Positions 1-5,792 of a stretch of 5,792 nt of DNA are shown here, in pieces. Origin of the DNA: Caldilineaceae bacterium (lineage in GTDB: Bacteria; Chloroflexota; Anaerolineae; Caldilineales; Caldilineaceae); NCBI GenBank assembly GCA_026645635.1, contig JAPKMV010000254.1, forward strand, positions 1 through 5,792, written 5' to 3'. How positions within the stretch are numbered: the first letter of the stretch is position 1; every line of letters begins with the position of its first letter. The position numbers were made by a program, and so were the translations under genes. The notes below the pieces were generated by a model. It did no database searches. It was not told the origin of the DNA and was given only the letters and a program-made list of their open reading frames with translations.

Positions 1-46
1 GCCAGGAGATAAACCCTTTGCGACTTAGCGTCTTTGCGTGACAAAA
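1..46. repeat. Interspersed ctttgcg-type repeat, copy 1 (cut by window edge)
   Basis: Positions 1-40 align without gaps to 611-650 with 32 of 40 identical bases. The core is 'ctttgcgac' followed by a second and third 'gcg' spaced by about 7-10 nt. The style (ctttgcg, tttgcg, gcgtga, then an A-run) resembles a repeat that I know from intergenic regions of many environmental bacteria; this family link is from memory. The copy may extend left of the window, because copy 2 is preceded by a 'ggcgcagagac' block that would lie before position 1. Confidence 0.6.
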
Positions 47-562
47 GGCTATTCCCGATAAAGTCTAATAGCGATGCACGGTTAGCCGGCTTGCGGTCCG
101 CCCAGCAGATCGCATCACACAAAGAAATAGCGCAGCGACAGCCGAGGGTGTCTGTTGCTGCGCTATTTGTGCATCTGGCTCCGTCCGGAGGCGCCGGGTT
201 CAATGCACATACTGTTGGCCAGTCATCGATGCCATGCCCATGCGCTTGGATTCGCAGCCACTGTTCGGAGGGGCAGCCGCTGGCGCTCAAGTTCGTGGTG
301 TTGGATTGTGCCGCCTGCTGTCAGTGCATCCCGTCTCGTTCGGGAGAGCGAGGTGGGGGATATTCAGACAATGGGTCGGGTCTCGATTGACTGTCCTTCA
401 GCTTCTGTTGGCGCCATAATACTCCTGGCGCTGTCGCAGGATCAAGCGGGGATGTATGGTCAGAGTTGCCGCAGATGCACATCATGCCTGCCAGGAGATC
501 ACTGACAGCGGTGACAATGTTTTGCTGCGAGGATTGCCAGATATGGGCGAAGTGCTGCTGTA
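47..562. other. Non-coding stretch with no credible gene
   Basis: Several open frames cross this stretch on both strands, but none shows a recognisable domain, a proper ribosome binding site or a natural amino-acid pattern, and they overlap each other heavily. What can be seen is a strong hairpin at 118-171, a weak degenerate hairpin around 328-361, and two stray copies of the octamer gccaggag (490-497 direct, 422-429 inverted) that also begins the flanking long repeats. It reads as an intergenic region built partly of decayed repeats. A minus-strand frame from a TTG at 599 to 321 starts inside the inverted-repeat element and is probably chance. Confidence 0.6.
118..171. terminator. Strong hairpin, possible (bidirectional) terminator
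   Basis: Positions 125-141 pair with 152-168: a 12-bp perfect outer stem (aaatagcgcagc with gctgcgctattt), one G-T pair, then four more pairs, closing a 10-nt loop (142-151). After a 4-nt bulge (121-124), cac at 118-120 also pairs with gtg at 169-171. The outer end of the stem is A/T: A-run on the left, T-run on the right, the usual look of a bidirectional terminator. On the minus strand the stem is followed by tttcttt, so it could end the signalling operon, about 510 bp past the stop codon of the last gene. The hairpin is seen directly; the terminator role is inferred, and it could instead be a structured repeat. Confidence 0.45.
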
Positions 563-680
563 GAGAGCCTCCGAAGCTGTTTGTAAAGCCATCCATCAAG
601 GCGCAGAGACGCCAGGAGCAAAACGCTTTGCGACTTTGCGCCTCCGCGTCAAAGTGGGGTGACTTTACAAACAGGCTCTC
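563..680. repeat. 118-bp nested palindromic element with inverted ends
   Basis: The right end (663-680, ctttacaaacaggctctc) is the inverted complement of the left end: gagagcct at 563-570 and gtttgtaaag at 579-588. The match is 18 of 18 except that the left arm carries 8 extra bases (571-578). Inside lies a second stem, ggcgcagag (600-608) against ctttgcgcc (634-642), 9 bp with one G-T pair, and repeat copy 2. No target-site duplication is evident. The element is too small to code for anything and looks like a MITE- or REP-like unit. Its right end overlaps the TGA of the hybrid kinase gene by two bases, so it would be transcribed at the end of the operon message and fold into a long hairpin. 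Confidence 0.65.
600..654. repeat. Interspersed ctttgcg-type repeat, copy 2
   Basis: Positions 611-650 match 1-40 in the same orientation (32 of 40 identical). This copy is more complete on its left: ggcgcagagacgcc (600-613) is itself a 4-bp hairpin, and its first nine bases pair with 634-642. It lies wholly inside the inverted-repeat element at 563-680. Two copies 610 bp apart are far too distant and too divergent for a CRISPR array. Confidence 0.6.
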
Positions 681-1887
681 AGGCGGCGTCTGGCGCGAGG
701 GGCAGGCTTACGGTGAAGCGGCTGCCCTGACCCAACGTGCTGGTCAATGTCAATTCGCCGTGGAGCAGCTCGACCATGCGGTGGGCGTAGGCCAGACCCA
801 GCCCGATGCCTTCGTAGCGCCGCGCCAGGCTGGCGTCGCCCTGCATAAACGGCAGGAAGATGTACTGCTGCTGCTGCTCCGGCGGGATGCCAATGCCTGT
901 GTCCCAGACCACGAACAGCAGCCGATTGGTGCTGTCGTCACGGCGAATATCTAGCCCAAGCTGCCCGCCGACGGGCGTGAATTTCACGGCGTTGTCGAGC
1001 AAGTTGCACAGAACCTGGCAGACACCGTCGGCGTCCGTCACCAGCTCGAGTTCTTGGGGTGCGACGACGGTGAGCTGCTGTTGTTTTTGCTCGGCCAGCG
1101 GGCGGATGACGCGCAGGACGTTGGCGCAGATGTTCCCCACACGGCACGGCTCCTGGCGCAGCTCAACCTTGCCGGAGAGTAGATTGGTGTAGCGCAAGAT
1201 GCTGTTGACCAGCGCCAGCAGCCGGTTGCCGCTGGCGCGGATCGTGGTGACATAGCGCAGTTGACGCTCGTTCAGCTCGCCGGCAAGCTGCTGTTCCAGC
1301 GCCTCAGCCATGCCGAGCACACCGGTCAGCGGTGTCCGCATTTCATGGCTGATCGTGGCCAGAAATTCATCCTTCAACTGGCTGGCGCGCTCCAACTCGA
1401 CGACGGCGCGTTCCAACTGCGCCGTTCGTTCATGCACCCGCTCTTCCAACACGTTATTCAACTGGCGCAGTGTTTCCGTCATCTGCTGACGTTCCAGCGC
1501 ATAGCGGATGGCGCGCCGCAGCAAATGCTCGTCGACCTGGCCCTTGATCAGATAATCCTGGATGCCCGCTTGCAGTGAGAGGACGGCGAAGGTTTCGTCA
1601 TCCAGCCCGGTGAGCACGATCAGCGGCACGGCTGGCGCCGCAGCCTGCATGCGCTGCACGGTGGCCATGCCCTGGCTGTCCGGCAAGGACAGGTCGAGCA
1701 GCACGACGTCGACCGGGTTTTCCGCCACCCACTGGAGACCGGCGGCGAGGCGGTCGCGCCAGGTCAAGGCGTAGTGTGTGGCCGCGCCGCCGCCGGCATC
1801 ATTGGACAACATGAGTTGAATCAAGCGCATGTCGCCAGGATTGTCCTCGATCAGCAGGACGTTGATCCTTTGTGGCATCTGTTGCAT
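679..1887 (-). CDS. Hybrid receiver-histidine kinase (REC-HisKA-HATPase)
   Basis: Soluble 402-residue signalling kinase with an N-terminal receiver. Residues 7-125 are a CheY-like receiver with acidic pair E14/D15, phospho-acceptor D65 (VVLLDLSLPD), T93 and K115 all present. A coiled-coil linker follows (about 128-172). The HisKA domain has H181 in ISHEMRTPL. The ATPase domain shows the N box with N299 (NLLDNAVKF), G1 box DTGIGI (329-334), F box FLPF (344-347) and G2 box GIGLGLA (360-366). No transmembrane segment, PAS, Hpt or DNA-binding part is visible, so it is cytosolic and its input is presumably phosphorylation of its own receiver. All catalytic motifs look intact. The ATG at 1887 has AGGTG at 1899-1895 seven bases upstream; an in-frame ATG three codons later (1878) is an alternative. 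It is the last gene of the operon, 32 bp after the response regulator. The partner that receives its phosphate is not in the window. Confidence 0.93.
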   Translation of the reverse strand: MQQMPQRINVLLIEDNPGDMRLIQLMLSNDAGGGAATHYALTWRDRLAAGLQWVAENPVDVVLLDLSLPDSQGMATVQRMQAAAPAVPLIVLTGLDDETFAVLSLQAGIQDYLIKGQVDEHLLRRAIRYALERQQMTETLRQLNNVLEERVHERTAQLERAVVELERASQLKDEFLATISHEMRTPLTGVLGMAEALEQQLAGELNERQLRYVTTIRASGNRLLALVNSILRYTNLLSGKVELRQEPCRVGNICANVLRVIRPLAEQKQQQLTVVAPQELELVTDADGVCQVLCNLLDNAVKFTPVGGQLGLDIRRDDSTNRLLFVVWDTGIGIPPEQQQQYIFLPFMQGDASLARRYEGIGLGLAYAHRMVELLHGELTLTSTLGQGSRFTVSLPLAPDAA

Positions 1888-1894
1888 GTCAAAG

Positions 1895-1899
1895 CACCT
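1895..1899 (-). promoter_or_regulatory. Ribosome binding site of the hybrid kinase
   Basis: AGGTG on the minus strand, seven bases before the ATG at 1887. It is a moderate Shine-Dalgarno match and favours this ATG over the one at 1878. Confidence 0.5.
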
Positions 1900-1919
1900 G
1901 TGAGCTATCTGACTTGGAC

Positions 1920-2372
1920 CTAATCGTCCACGCTAGGCAATTTGACGACGCTGAGCCAAAAGCCTTCAATCGATTTGACAACGTCAATGAAGCGGTCGAG
2001 ATCGACAGGTTTGGTGATGTAGCAGTTGGCGTACAGGTCGTAGCTGGCCACGATGTCCTGTTCGGCGTCGGAGGTGGTCAGGATGACGACGGGAATGCGC
2101 TTCAGGAGCGGGTCGGCCTTGATCTCGGACAGCACCTCGCGGCCATCCTTTTTGGGCAGGTTGAGGTCGAGCAAGATCAGGTCGGGCCGCACGGCGTCGG
2201 CAAATTTCCCCGTGCGGCGCAGAAAGGCAAGCGCTTCCACACCGTCGGTGGCCACGTGGAGGTTGTTGTTGACTTTGTTCTCGTGGAGCGCTTCCCGCGT
2301 CAGGCGGACATCGCCCGGGTTGTCTTCCACGAGCAGGATTTCGATGGGCTTGATGATTGGGTAGGTCGGCAT
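1920..2372 (-). CDS. Rcp1-like single-domain response regulator
   Basis: A 150-residue stand-alone receiver without an output domain. It opens with [20 protein letters not shown] (acidic pair E16/D17), has phospho-acceptor D69 in [13 protein letters not shown], the conserved T99 in VVILTTS and K121 in [12 protein letters not shown]. The [10 protein letters not shown] start and the long C-terminal helix with FWLSVVKLP are typical of the Rcp1 family, the regulators that partner cyanobacterial phytochrome kinases and related PAS kinases; in that family the C-terminal helix takes part in dimer contacts. It probably takes phosphate from the membrane kinase encoded 37 bp upstream and acts by protein contact or as a phosphate shuttle, since nothing in it binds DNA. 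The ATG at 2372 is supported by GAGGA seven bases upstream. The gene ends with TAG at 1920-1922, 32 bp before the hybrid kinase. Confidence 0.94.
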   Translation of the reverse strand: MPTYPIIKPIEILLVEDNPGDVRLTREALHENKVNNNLHVATDGVEALAFLRRTGKFADAVRPDLILLDLNLPKKDGREVLSEIKADPLLKRIPVVILTTSDAEQDIVASYDLYANCYITKPVDLDRFIDVVKSIEGFWLSVVKLPSVDD

Positions 2373-2379
2373 AGATTAG

Positions 2380-2384
2380 TCCTC
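2380..2384 (-). promoter_or_regulatory. Ribosome binding site of the response regulator
   Basis: GAGGA on the minus strand, seven bases before the ATG at 2372. It is the best Shine-Dalgarno site in the window and lies in the 37-bp gap after the sensor kinase stop, as expected inside an operon. Confidence 0.65.
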
Positions 2385-2409
2385 GTAGGTGGTCGTCAGG
2401 TGTCGATAG

Positions 2410-4998
2410 TCAGGATGACTGCGGCGCCGCAGCAGCGTTGTCCGGCTCTGCGGCAGGCAGGGTGAAGTAGAATGTCGAACCGGCGCCCGGCGTCGATTCG
2501 ACCCAGATGCGGCCATTGTGCCGCTCGACGATCTTTTTGCACACAGCCAGGCCGATCCCGGTGCCGGGGTATTCGTCTTTGGCGTGCAGCCGCTGGAACA
2601 CGATAAAGATGCGCTCGAAGTATTCCGGTTCGACGCCGATGCCGTTGTCGCTCACGGCGAAGGTCCACATCTGCTCCGTGAGATAGGCTGAAATATGGAT
2701 CCGAGGCGGCGTCGCGCCGTGGAACTTCAGCCCGTTGCCGATCAGGTTTTGCAGCAACTGCACCAGTTGATGCTCATCGGCCAGCACGGTCGGCAGCGGG
2801 TCATGGGTCACAGTAGCGTCGGTTTCCGCGATTGCGATCTGCAAATTGGCCAGGGCATACGCCAGCGCCTCCTCGCAATCAGTCGGCGCAAGAGGCTTGC
2901 CGCGGGTGCCCACCCGGGAGTAGGTCAGCAGATCGTTGATCAGCGCCTTCATGCGGTTGGCGCCGTCGACGGCGAAGTCGATGAACACGTCGGCATCGGC
3001 GTCAAGCTGACCGCGGTAGCGCCGGGCGATCAACTGCATGTAGCTGGTGACCATGCGCAGCGGCTCTTGCAGATCGTGCGAGGCGACATAGGCAAAGCGT
3101 TCGAGTTCGTCATTGGAGCGCGCCAGATCCTGGGAACGTTGCGCCAGCTTGATTTGCGCCTCGGTGCGCGCCGTAATGTCGAAGTTGGTGCCGATCATGC
3201 GCTGGGGCGCGCCCTTGTCATCGCGCAGCACCATCGCATTACTCTTGATGTAGCGGACGCTGCCGTCGGGCCAGAGCACGCGGAACTGGTCGTCGAGCTC
3301 TGTCCCGTCGCGCAGCGTCTGCTCGATCGCGGCGTGGATGCGCGCGCGATCTTCGGGATGGGTGCGCTGAACCCAGATGTCATGGGCATCCACGCCGGCC
3401 GGCTCTGCCACGCCAAAGAGGGCGAAAATGCGTTCGTCCCAGACCAGCCGATCCTGCTGGATGTCCCAGTCCCAGATGCCCATGCCGGCGGAGCGCGTCG
3501 CCAACTGGAAGCGCTCGTTGATGGCTCGAATCTGCTGTTCGGCGGCGTGGCGTTCCGTGATGTCGTGCGCGATGGCGTAGATCAGCCCCTCTTCGGGCGC
3601 GCTGGCTGCGTTCCAGTGCAGCCAACGATACGAGCCGTCTTTGCATTGGTAGCGGTTTTCAAAGGAGGTGATGAGCTGGCCCTGCGCCAAGGCCGCCGTC
3701 ACGGTGAGGGTCGCCGGCTGGTCTTCCGGGTGAACGAATTCAATAAATGGCCGGCTTTTCAGCTCGGCTTCGCTGTAGCCCAGCACGCGTGACCAGCTTG
3801 GGTTGAGCATTCTGAAATAGCCATCCATCCCGGACACACAGACGAGATCGATGGAAAGGTGGAAAAGATGTTCGCTCTGGCGGCGCAACTGCGAGGTTTC
3901 GGCGGCCAGCGCGTCGGCCATCTTGTTGAACTCGGTAGCCAGCAAGCCGATTTCATCTTCGGCGACCAGCGTGGCGCGGCGGTCGATTTCGCCCTGACCA
4001 AAGGCGCGCGCTGCGGCAGCCACCTGTTTGATCGGCTTTGCGATCGAATGCGCCAGACCGAAGGACATAACCGACCCAACCAACAAGATGGCGCCGCCGC
4101 TGAGGGCCATCAACATGCCCAACTCGTTGGCGGCGGCATAGGCTTCCCGCTGGTCGATCTTGGTGATCAGACAGAGGTGGCGCTCCGGCAGCCAACGATA
4201 GGCGACGATGGCGGGAACACCGCGATAATCAAGCGCTTCGATCACACCGCTGTTGTGCTGCAAGCAGCGCTCGCTGGCCTCCGTATGCACACTGCGCTGC
4301 AGAACTGCCGGATCGGTCAACTGGTGGGGTTGGGTCACAAAGAGGTACGCAGTGTTGACCAGGAAGGTGTCGTCGGTCTGGCGCAGCCCCGTGCGCCGCT
4401 CGATGATCGTGCTGACCTGGTTCATGTTGAGCACGCCGCCCAAGACTGCAATCAGCTCCCCATCTGCGCCGTAGAGTGGGGCGCCGGCCATCATCACGAT
4501 GCGCTGGCTGGCCAGGTCGAAGGTGGGATTTTGAATAAAGGGCGCCTGTTTGCCCGAGACGAAGAAGACCTGCCCCAGACGACTCTTGCCTTCCTCACCG
4601 TCCTGGCTCGCAACGAGCACCTCGCCCGTTTGCGCGTCGATGACTTCGAGCGACTGGTAGCGTTTCTCTGTGCCGGCCCAGTTGCGCAGGTACGCCTTGA
4701 TGTCGGTGTACGCGCTGCTGGCCGTGCGCTCTGCGGGCGCAGCCGCCAGCAGTGTGGACGTTGCGTGGCTCAGTTCGGGGCTGCCGGCGACATCTTCGAG
4801 GAGTTGCCCCGCCTTCGCCACCCAATCGTCCAGCGCCGCGCTTTTTTCCAGCAGGGTGGAGTACAACTCCGCGACGGTGGCGTTGTAGAGCGCGTTGCGC
4901 GCTTCCAAATAAGCGACCAGCGTGAGAACAGCCAGCAGCACGCCGGTGAACAAGCTAATCGTTAGCGTCAACCGTGACGTGAGCATCAGTCGCTTCAT
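2410..4998 (-). CDS. Membrane sensor histidine kinase (dCache-HAMP-PAS-PAS-HisKA-HATPase)
   Basis: Sensor kinase of 862 residues from the ATG at 4998. An in-frame TTG at 5004 would add two residues (864; numbering below uses this form), but it lies two bases after a -10 box. Residues 11-33 are a first membrane helix. Residues 34-293 form an extracytoplasmic sensor resembling double Cache (LEVIDAQTGEVLVAS at about 119; MMAGAPLYGADGELIAVLGG at about 171), a fold that usually binds small ligands. The second helix is about 294-318, HAMP about 319-371, and two PAS domains about 376-485 and 494-612, each ending in a PAC-like segment (HDITER, FDITAR). HisKA has H643 in ASHDLQEPLRMV. The ATPase shows N757 (NLIGNGLKF), DNGIG (786-790), an F box (796-803) and GTGIGLA (814-820). 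All catalytic residues are present. The ligand cannot be read from the sequence, and no haem or flavin signature is seen in the PAS domains. It is the first gene of the three-gene operon and has its own promoter. Confidence 0.94.
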   Translation of the reverse strand: MKRLMLTSRLTLTISLFTGVLLAVLTLVAYLEARNALYNATVAELYSTLLEKSAALDDWVAKAGQLLEDVAGSPELSHATSTLLAAAPAERTASSAYTDIKAYLRNWAGTEKRYQSLEVIDAQTGEVLVASQDGEEGKSRLGQVFFVSGKQAPFIQNPTFDLASQRIVMMAGAPLYGADGELIAVLGGVLNMNQVSTIIERRTGLRQTDDTFLVNTAYLFVTQPHQLTDPAVLQRSVHTEASERCLQHNSGVIEALDYRGVPAIVAYRWLPERHLCLITKIDQREAYAAANELGMLMALSGGAILLVGSVMSFGLAHSIAKPIKQVAAAARAFGQGEIDRRATLVAEDEIGLLATEFNKMADALAAETSQLRRQSEHLFHLSIDLVCVSGMDGYFRMLNPSWSRVLGYSEAELKSRPFIEFVHPEDQPATLTVTAALAQGQLITSFENRYQCKDGSYRWLHWNAASAPEEGLIYAIAHDITERHAAEQQIRAINERFQLATRSAGMGIWDWDIQQDRLVWDERIFALFGVAEPAGVDAHDIWVQRTHPEDRARIHAAIEQTLRDGTELDDQFRVLWPDGSVRYIKSNAMVLRDDKGAPQRMIGTNFDITARTEAQIKLAQRSQDLARSNDELERFAYVASHDLQEPLRMVTSYMQLIARRYRGQLDADADVFIDFAVDGANRMKALINDLLTYSRVGTRGKPLAPTDCEEALAYALANLQIAIAETDATVTHDPLPTVLADEHQLVQLLQNLIGNGLKFHGATPPRIHISAYLTEQMWTFAVSDNGIGVEPEYFERIFIVFQRLHAKDEYPGTGIGLAVCKKIVERHNGRIWVESTPGAGSTFYFTLPAAEPDNAAAAPQSS

Positions 4999-5004
4999 AT
5001 ACAA

Positions 5005-5016
5005 CCAGTATACTGG
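5005..5016. promoter_or_regulatory. 12-bp perfect palindrome over the -10 box, possible operator
   Basis: ccagtatactgg reads the same on both strands and covers the -10 hexamer of the kinase promoter. A dimeric repressor bound here would block the promoter. A perfect 12-mer palindrome is uncommon by chance at such a place, but part of it is forced by the TATA core, and no second copy is seen in the window. Confidence 0.25.
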
Positions 5017-5035
5017 AAGTTAAGGGGAGTGTGAA
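5007..5035 (-). promoter_or_regulatory. Sigma70-like promoter of the signalling operon, likely leaderless
   Basis: On the minus strand, TTCACA (5035-5030, five of six consensus bases) and TATACT (5012-5007, five of six) are separated by exactly 17 bases. A start six to nine bases after the -10 falls at about 5001-4998, on or just before the ATG at 4998. The message would then have no room for a Shine-Dalgarno site, and none is visible. The promoter lies in the 41-bp gap after the dus stop codon, so the operon can be expressed apart from dus. Confidence 0.65.
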
Positions 5036-5039
5036 TCCG

Positions 5040-5792
5040 TCAAATAATGGATGTTTGCCGCGCCGATTCCCAGGTCTGGCGATAGGCGAAGTAGCGGTCG
5101 AGGATGGCGGCCACCTCCGCGGCGCTGTGGGTGTGCACCAGGTCGCGGCGCAGGCTGTTGGCGCCGTGAACGCCTCGGGCGTACCAGCTTAGATGTTTGC
5201 GCATGGTCAGAAACCGGTGCGGCGACCCCTGGCCAATCGTTGCCTCGAAGAGGTGCGCGTGCTCCAGGGCAATGCGCAGCAGGCGGTAACGGTCGGCGGC
5301 CTGGCCGTCCGGGTCGCCGTCGGGCTGGAAAACGAAGGGATTGCCGCAACTGGCGCGGCCGATCAGCACGCCGTCCACGCCGTAGGCCGCGACCCGCGCC
5401 TGGGCGTCTTCCAGCGACTTGACATCGCCGTTGCCGAGGATCAGCGTCCGTGAGCCACGCGCCAGCATTGCGGCTGCACCGATTTCCTCCCAGTCGGCGT
5501 GGCCGCTGTAACCCTGACGCAGCGTGCGCCCGTGGATGGCCAGCGCGGCCGGCTCACTCTCCAGGATCTGCGGCGCCCATTCGCCGATCTGCGGCGCATC
5601 ATAGCCGATGCGCGTCTTCACGCTGACCGGGAGCGGGCGGCGCTGCTGGTGCGCGGGCGGCAGCAGCGCGTGGCGCGCCTCAACCTCGGCGACGAGGCGC
5701 CGCGCCGCGCCCGGGTCGTCGCGCACCGTGGCGCCGTTGCACCAATCCTGCACGCCCTGCTTGGTCGCCTGCACGATGGCCTGCGCCAGGGC
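5040..5792 (-). CDS. dus: tRNA-dihydrouridine synthase (Dus family), 3' part, cut by window edge
   Basis: FMN-dependent cytosolic enzyme that reduces uridine to dihydrouridine in tRNA. The 250 visible residues are open to the window edge, so the true start lies outside; an internal GTG at 5774 is not it. Fragment numbering: [10 protein letters not shown] (56-65), with K59 in the substrate strand; HGRT (87-90) and NGDV (121-124), phosphate and flavin contacts in the family; [10 protein letters not shown] (138-147). The C-terminal helical tRNA-binding part has [20 protein letters not shown]. The missing N-terminal part should hold the first FMN site and the catalytic Cys of the family, so activity cannot be judged. 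About 20-25 residues around [15 protein letters not shown], before the VSVKTRIG strand, look longer than in E. coli Dus proteins; I recall similar longer loops in some Chloroflexota and actinobacterial homologues. Which Dus subtype it is cannot be told. It ends 41 bp before the sensor kinase and has no evident terminator, so read-through into the operon is possible. Confidence 0.9.
   Translation of the reverse strand, partial: ALAQAIVQATKQGVQDWCNGATVRDDPGAARRLVAEVEARHALLPPAHQQRRPLPVSVKTRIGYDAPQIGEWAPQILESEPAALAIHGRTLRQGYSGHADWEEIGAAAMLARGSRTLILGNGDVKSLEDAQARVAAYGVDGVLIGRASCGNPFVFQPDGDPDGQAADRYRLLRIALEHAHLFEATIGQGSPHRFLTMRKHLSWYARGVHGANSLRRDLVHTHSAAEVAAILDRYFAYRQTWESARQTSII

Noticed and set aside
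34..505. Overlapping plus-strand frames (34-390, 155-505, 234-419)
   Set aside because: Mutually overlapping, cross the 118-171 hairpin, rich in Arg/Cys/Ser from GC-rich non-coding DNA, and lack ribosome sites and known motifs.
321..599. Minus-strand frame of 92 codons downstream of the hybrid kinase
   Set aside because: Starts with TTG inside the inverted-repeat element without a Shine-Dalgarno site, and its sequence is low in natural patterning. It could only be rescued by conservation in a relative.
1..650. CRISPR array or integron attC site
   Set aside because: Only two divergent copies 610 bp apart, no regular spacers, no cas or integrase gene, and no attC core pair seen.
866..880. ctg trinucleotide run
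   Set aside because: It encodes four glutamines (338-341) in the ATP-lid segment of the hybrid kinase, between the G1 and F boxes. Short and in frame, so probably of no special meaning.
466..954. Plus-strand open frame of 162 codons crossing the palindromic element into the hybrid kinase
   Set aside because: More than half is antisense to the kinase ATPase domain and the rest is repeat sequence; no domain seen.
1872..2465. Plus-strand open frame of 197 codons over the response regulator
   Set aside because: Shadow of the Rcp1-like regulator, whose receiver motifs and ribosome site are unambiguous on the minus strand.
2695..3792. Long plus-strand open frame of 365 codons
   Set aside because: Lies wholly antisense to the HAMP-PAS-PAS-kinase part of the sensor gene. 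Its protein has no recognisable domain and reflects the codon bias of the GC-rich opposite strand.
3619..4200. 12-nt repeat cagccaacgata at 3619-3630 and 4189-4200
   Set aside because: Both encode YRWL in the same protein, once in a PAS domain and once in the sensor domain. Coincidence of a short coding motif is the simplest reading.
3859..4965. Plus-strand open frame of 368 codons
   Set aside because: Antisense to the sensor, membrane and HAMP part of the kinase. No domain, no ribosome site; the opposite strand has clear conserved motifs.

Overview
The window carries a compact two-component signalling operon on the minus strand. It sits downstream of the 3' part of a tRNA-dihydrouridine synthase gene and is followed by about 680 bp of non-coding, repeat-bearing DNA. 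The coding part is GC-rich. The gene content (a PAS-rich histidine kinase, an Rcp1-type single-domain response regulator, and a receiver-kinase hybrid), the style of the Dus protein, and the 'ctttgcg..tttgcg' interspersed repeat all suggest an environmental bacterium, perhaps a Chloroflexota member of the Caldilinea type. This placement is an inference from general sequence style; there is no marker gene in the window.

Layout, read in the direction of transcription (right to left). Positions 5792-5040 hold the C-terminal 250 residues of a Dus-family enzyme, cut by the window edge. Positions 5035-5007 hold a strong sigma70-like promoter (TTCACA, 17 nt, TATACT) that would start transcription almost exactly at the ATG of the next gene. 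Positions 4998-2410 encode a membrane-anchored sensor histidine kinase: TM, extracytoplasmic dCache-like sensor, TM, HAMP, PAS, PAS, HisKA, HATPase. Positions 2372-1920 encode a stand-alone Rcp1-like response regulator. Positions 1887-679 encode a soluble protein with an N-terminal receiver followed by a complete histidine kinase core. The three signalling genes are co-directional with gaps of 37 and 32 bp, so they are most likely one transcript.

How they may work together: the membrane kinase senses an external ligand and phosphorylates the small regulator and/or the receiver of the hybrid kinase, whose own kinase output then passes the signal to a partner outside the window. There is no DNA-binding, cyclase or other classical output domain and no Hpt domain here, so the final target is unknown.

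Positions 1-678 contain no credible gene. They hold two direct copies of a 40-nt repeat (1-40 and 611-650), the second nested inside a 118-bp element with 18-bp inverted ends (563-680) that touches the stop codon of the hybrid kinase gene, and a strong hairpin at 118-171 that may be a terminator. I see no convincing previously undescribed system. The nested palindromic element, the probable leaderless promoter and the output-less kinase/regulator/hybrid triad are the points most worth checking.
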